Below, piece by piece: positions 60,935-64,000 of a stretch of 64,000 bases of DNA. This stretch comes from Algivirga pacifica (GTDB lineage: Bacteria > Bacteroidota > Bacteroidia > Cytophagales > Flammeovirgaceae), in assembly GCF_039543525.1 (NCBI RefSeq), contig NZ_BAABJX010000065.1:74458-138457 (forward strand), given 5' to 3'. The first letter of the stretch is position 1. The number at the start of each line of letters is the position of its first letter. A program made the position numbers and the translations under genes. Under the pieces are notes generated by a model. It made no database searches. It was not told the origin of the DNA and saw only the letters and a list, made by a program, of their open reading frames with translations.

Positions 60935-61411
60935 CTACTTAAAAGAAACCATTACTTCGGCAGAAGAAAGCTCTTCGAAAGGAATTTCCATCTCCTCCAA
61001 TTTAACCTTTTTCTTTCCTTTCTCTTTAATTTCTGCCGTTATCTTGAACGCCTCTTCCTTTACTTCTTCCAACTTCCCTTCAAAGGTTTTTCCATCCTTC
61101 AGGCTCACCTTCAACTTACGTCCTACGTTAATCTCATATTGCTTGTATAACTTCAAAGGAGTACCTACTCCTGCTGAAGATACTTCCAGATTATAAGCCG
61201 CACTAATCAACTCCCTTTCTTCCAACTCATTTCCCAACTTCCTACTCACTTTGGCGCACAATTCAATCGGCACTCCTCCTGCAGCATCCAAGGTCACTAC
61301 CACTGCCATCTTGTGCGTTCCTTTAATTTCTATATCAACAATAAATACCTCGCTCTCTTCCAGGTATTCTTCAACCATTCGTTCAATCTCCTGTCTTAAA
61401 TCCATCATCAT
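60935..61411 (-). CDS. rimP: Ribosome maturation factor RimP
   Basis: 158 residues. VFIVDIEIKGTHKMAVVVTLDAAGGVPIELCAKVSRKLGNELEE, then YNLEVSSAGVGTPLKLYKQYEINVGRKLKVSLKDGKTFEGKLEEVKEEAF match both RimP domains. It helps assemble the 30S subunit. It heads the rimP-nusA-infB operon; the gap to nusA is 144 bases and contains repeats. The start is one of two adjacent Met codons. Confidence 0.93.
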   Translation of the reverse strand: MMMDLRQEIERMVEEYLEESEVFIVDIEIKGTHKMAVVVTLDAAGGVPIELCAKVSRKLGNELEERELISAAYNLEVSSAGVGTPLKLYKQYEINVGRKLKVSLKDGKTFEGKLEEVKEEAFKITAEIKEKGKKKVKLEEMEIPFEELSSAEVMVSFK

Positions 61412-61730
61412 ATGTGTTTATAAATACGTTAGAAATGAAAGGATCAGGACTTATGCCTTTTCCGGGTTGACGACACGGAACAATAGCTTTGTGTACGAAA
61501 AAAGGGAGCTACTCGCCCCCTTTTAAAACATATTTTCCCTGAATCTTTGGCAAAGTAAATACTTTTATTCTTTTATATCAATACAAAAATAAAAATTATC
61601 ACTTTCGTCGGAAGTCTCGTGTAACTTTTTGTTTATCGCTTATCCCTTATTATACACAAAGACACAACGCTAAGTATTCAAGTCATAAAGTCTAGTGTTT
61701 AGACGCCTTGGTAAGGCGGCTCTACGTCAA
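61412..61730. other. Intergenic region between cytochrome c and rimP genes
   Basis: 319 bases without a gene. A minus-strand hairpin at 61498-61528 (AAAAGGGGGCG ... AGCTCCCTTTTTT) sits close to the rimP start and may attenuate the operon or end upstream transcription. A short CGCCTT/AAGGCG hairpin lies near 61702-61716, and the rest is AT-rich. Confidence 0.5.
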
Positions 61731-62372
61731 TTAGTCCCTAAGGCTCTTTACATATACCTTCAAGGCATCAATTTGCTTATCTGTCAATGTTCTTTCATAC
61801 CCTGACATCAAGCCTTTTCCTTTACGGATAATGTTTTCGATTTCCTCGTTAGACAACTCAGACACTTTAAGGTTCTTTGCACCAGCAGCTCCTTTATCAC
61901 CATTTTCTCCGTGGCAAGCCACACAGTTTGTTTGTACATAAACACTTTTCCCAAGCATCACATCTGTCAAACTACCTTCGTCCTCAATCTCTACTGTAGC
62001 TTTCTTAGCATTCACTTGGGAGTTCAGCATCTCTGCCATCCCATAAGCTCCCAAAATCAAAATAACAGACACTACAGCTAAAGCCTTATTCTTTTTCTTG
62101 AATCCTATTACCGCTAATGGAATTGAAGCAAATACGGCTACCATTTTTGCTATAAACAACGTCTCTTTACTCCCTGGAGCACCCAAAATCACCATTCCAA
62201 TACCTGTAACCAGAAATAAGAAAGAAATAATCATCTCTGGTACTTTCACTTTCTTGGTAAAAGTCTCCAATGCCTTCTCCTTAGATAAAACCAAAAGCAC
62301 CGTTTTGATCAAATAGATCAGCAAAAATAATGTTACAACAAGAACGTGTAAATGTTTAAATCCAATGTACAT
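61731..62372 (-). CDS. Membrane-bound cytochrome c with SirB-like membrane domain
   Basis: 213 residues. The first ~125 residues contain four spans (HLHVLVVTLFLLIYLIKTVLLVL, MIISFLFLVTGIGMVILG, FIAKMVAVFASIPLAVIGF, AVVSVILILGAYGMAEML) and resemble SirB. The C-terminal ~85 residues are a class I cytochrome c, with NCVACHG for heme c and GKGLMSGYER providing the axial Met. It is oriented to place the heme domain in the periplasm. It likely passes electrons in respiration. It diverges from the ion-channel gene across 225 bases. Confidence 0.8.
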   Translation of the reverse strand: MYIGFKHLHVLVVTLFLLIYLIKTVLLVLSKEKALETFTKKVKVPEMIISFLFLVTGIGMVILGAPGSKETLFIAKMVAVFASIPLAVIGFKKKNKALAVVSVILILGAYGMAEMLNSQVNAKKATVEIEDEGSLTDVMLGKSVYVQTNCVACHGENGDKGAAGAKNLKVSELSNEEIENIIRKGKGLMSGYERTLTDKQIDALKVYVKSLRD

Positions 62373-62597
62373 GACTCCTTTCTTTAAGTTTGATGTTAGT
62401 AGGAATTGTTTTTATATGATTAGATAAAACAGGTATCTATCAAAATAGTTAAATATTATATAAAATATACCCACAAATAAAGCATTAATAATTAAAAAGG
62501 AAGAAGCCTATCCTGAAAAAATTATATTAATTAAAGTCTAATCCCTCAAAAAATCCTTATATTATTAGTTCACGCATCAGACCTTATTTCCACATCT

Positions 62598-63716
62598 ATG
62601 AAGAAAGACTTACTACTTACACTTTTATTCTGTACACTGCTTTTCCCCTACTATGGTATTTCCAAAAATGTCTACGGATATCCTAACGTAGACCAACAAG
62701 AGGTGGTCCGAATTGGTCTGAAGGTAGACCCTCCTTTTGTTATGCGTGAAATCACCTCTGAAAATGACACTTCATATTATGGGCTAAGTGTAGACCTTTG
62801 GGAAGAAATAGCCAGTGAACTCAACTTGATGTATGAAATCATTGAATATGAGCATACCTCCGGTTTGGTCATGGCCTTGAGTTATGAAAATGTAGATATC
62901 GTTATCAACCCAATGCTGGTTAGCCCTACTCGATTACGTTCCCTGGAAGTGACTCAACCCTTTCTCACTTCTAGTATAGGAGTTGTTCTTAGAAAACATA
63001 ATGACAACCTGGTCAGCATCTTCTTGTCCAACCTCTTTTCACTGGAGTTCATCAAACTAATCAGTATGCTCGTTGGTATCGTATTCTTTTTTGGTACCGT
63101 GGTATGGTGGGTAGAAAAAAAGTACAATAAAGAGGACTTCAGAGATGGCATCTATGGTATTATGGATGGTGTGTGGTGGTCTACGGTAACCATTACCACT
63201 GTAGGGTATGGAGACAAGACCCCTAAAACTACATTGGGAAGAGTCATTTCCATGATATGGATGTTTGCTGCAATCAGTTTGGTTTCCAGTTTTACAGCAA
63301 CGATCACCTCAAAACTAACCATTGAACAGCTGGACAATAAAGCCTCCTCTCTCAAAGACCTTGAAAAACTGGGAAAAGTAGGTGTAGTTGCTAGCTCAGA
63401 GTGTCAAGATTATCTTTTCAGAAATAATATCAATATTTCTAGGGCCTACAAAACCCCTTCCGAGGGATTGGAAGCCTTACATCAAGGGAAAATCAAAGTT
63501 TTTGCACATGACCGACCGACCTTACGTTACCTGGTCAGCGAAAAAGAATGGGTAGACCGCTTTGAGCTCCTCCCCCAAACGTTCAATAAGCACTATTACT
63601 CTTGGCTACTTCCCAAACGCAGTAAGCTAGCCAGTAAAATAGACCCTAAACTTATAGAGATTACGAGTGTAGACTCATGGAATCGATTATTGCATAAATA
63701 TAATCTGGATGAGTAA
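62598..63716 (+). CDS. GluR0-like glutamate receptor ion channel (prokaryotic iGluR)
   Basis: 372 residues. A signal peptide is followed by S1 of a periplasmic amino-acid-binding fold (VRIGLKVDPPFVMRE...GLSVDLWEEIASEL...VDIVINPMLVSPTRL). Then comes a pore module M1-P-M2: FIKLISMLVGIVFFFGTVVWWVE, the potassium filter TITTVGYGD, and VISMIWMFAAISLVSSFTATITSKL. The second half S2 follows (DLEKLGKVGVVASSECQDYLF...VFAHDRPTLRYL...YSWLLPKRSKL). This inserted-pore architecture defines bacterial glutamate-gated potassium channels related to eukaryotic iGluRs. The ligand is not provable here, but the Arg in SPTRL fits alpha-carboxylate binding. Confidence 0.9.
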   Translation: MKKDLLLTLLFCTLLFPYYGISKNVYGYPNVDQQEVVRIGLKVDPPFVMREITSENDTSYYGLSVDLWEEIASELNLMYEIIEYEHTSGLVMALSYENVDIVINPMLVSPTRLRSLEVTQPFLTSSIGVVLRKHNDNLVSIFLSNLFSLEFIKLISMLVGIVFFFGTVVWWVEKKYNKEDFRDGIYGIMDGVWWSTVTITTVGYGDKTPKTTLGRVISMIWMFAAISLVSSFTATITSKLTIEQLDNKASSLKDLEKLGKVGVVASSECQDYLFRNNINISRAYKTPSEGLEALHQGKIKVFAHDRPTLRYLVSEKEWVDRFELLPQTFNKHYYSWLLPKRSKLASKIDPKLIEITSVDSWNRLLHKYNLDE

Positions 63717-63717
63717 A

Positions 63718-63745
63718 GCAGTGAGCAGTGAGCAGTGAGCAGTGA
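63718..63745. repeat. Four tandem GCAGTGA heptamers
   Basis: Four exact copies in a row follow the channel gene stop directly. The function is unknown; they may be part of a dispersed repeat family of this genome. Confidence 0.8.
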
Positions 63746-63901
63746 AGTTAATAAAGGTATTTTAACTATAGTAGTTAAGATTAACGTTGTCGTATAGTAT
63801 CGGTTATTACTTATTGTTTATAACCGATAACCAATAAACCTGTATATTATTATTCTGCAAAAAACGACAGGCTTACCCCTAAACACTATAAAACGATAAA
63901 C

Positions 63902-63940
63902 AAAAAAGAGGATTTAGTCTTAGACTAAATCCTCTTTTTT
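63902..63940. terminator. Perfect 18-bp bidirectional terminator next to tRNA-Val
   Basis: AAAAAAGAGGATTTAGTC and GACTAAATCCTCTTTTTT are perfect complements around TTA, with U-tracts on both strands. It is just 3' of the tRNA gene and also faces the channel gene, so it serves both. Confidence 0.9.
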
Positions 63941-63945
63941 GATTG

Positions 63946-64000
63946 TGGGACGTATTGGATTCGAACCAATGACCCCCTGCTTGTAAGGCAGGTGCTCTAA
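63946..64000 (-). tRNA. tRNA-Val (anticodon UAC), 5' part outside window
   Basis: On the minus strand, the sequence shows the end of the D-arm, anticodon stem CCTGC/GCAGG with loop CTTACAA (anticodon TAC), variable loop GGGTC, T-arm ATTGG-TTCGAAT-CCAAT and acceptor 3' half ACGTCCC with discriminator A. CCA is not encoded. The first ~20 bases lie beyond 64000. The anticodon UAC reads GUA/GUG valine codons. Confidence 0.92.

Overview
The window looks like a Bacteroidota chromosome, most likely order Cytophagales. The grounds are rimP-nusA-infB gene order, a short leuA without the C-terminal regulatory domain, TAnnTTTG-type -7 boxes, several Bacteroidota-style lipoproteins and an AT-rich host background. 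No species can be named from the sequence alone.

Layout. (1) About 1-11.8 kb, all minus strand: a secreted protein, a giant 3227-residue protein ending in a Cys/His hydrolase-like domain, and a partial peptidoglycan-hydrolase-like gene. This is probably a secreted-toxin or cell-wall-targeting cassette. (2) About 12.2-49.2 kb: an integrated temperate virus or phage-like element. Its late operon (28.4 to 12.2 kb, minus) encodes a packaging- or replication-type ATPase, a beta-helix spike, holin, endolysin and two further wall-active proteins. It also encodes at least seven small proteins with one hydrophobic segment, a transglutaminase-like protein, a basic five-fold repeat protein and small beta-rich proteins that may be the capsid subunits. 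I see no terminase, portal, prohead protease, tape measure or sheath. The set fits a tailless icosahedral virus with an internal membrane better than a tailed phage. The early operon (38.8 to 33.5 kb, minus) has two DNA-binding proteins, membrane proteins, a winged-helix replication protein and a PD-(D/E)XK protein. It diverges from a LexA/CI-type repressor over a perfect palindromic operator. A tyrosine integrase sits at the right end next to five CGTGGG repeats phased on 11 bp.

(3) Cargo inside the element. At 28.6-33.5 kb there is a UvrD-like helicase with an N-terminal nuclease-like domain, an intact IS66 (ISBst12-type) insertion with perfect 8-bp target duplication, and two small acidic genes. 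At 39.6-48.0 kb there is a membrane protein resembling TRADD-N-associated predicted immunity proteins, another membrane protein and a lipoprotein. These are followed by a restriction-modification module: MvaI/BcnI-like endonuclease, GHKL (MORC/MutL-like) ATPase, C5-cytosine methyltransferase and Vsr nuclease. A separate lipoprotein gene with its own terminator interrupts the late operon.

(4) 49.3-64 kb: ordinary host genes, namely leuA, a conserved helical protein, a PhoB-like response regulator, a double-parvulin lipoprotein foldase, infB, nusA, rimP, a membrane-bound cytochrome c, a GluR0-like glutamate-gated potassium channel, and the 3' part of a tRNA-Val at the window edge. Intergenic GGTAAAA heptamer repeats recur three times here.

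Exact prophage ends were not found: no convincing direct repeat joins the left (about 12.0-12.2 kb) and right (about 49.1-49.3 kb) boundaries.
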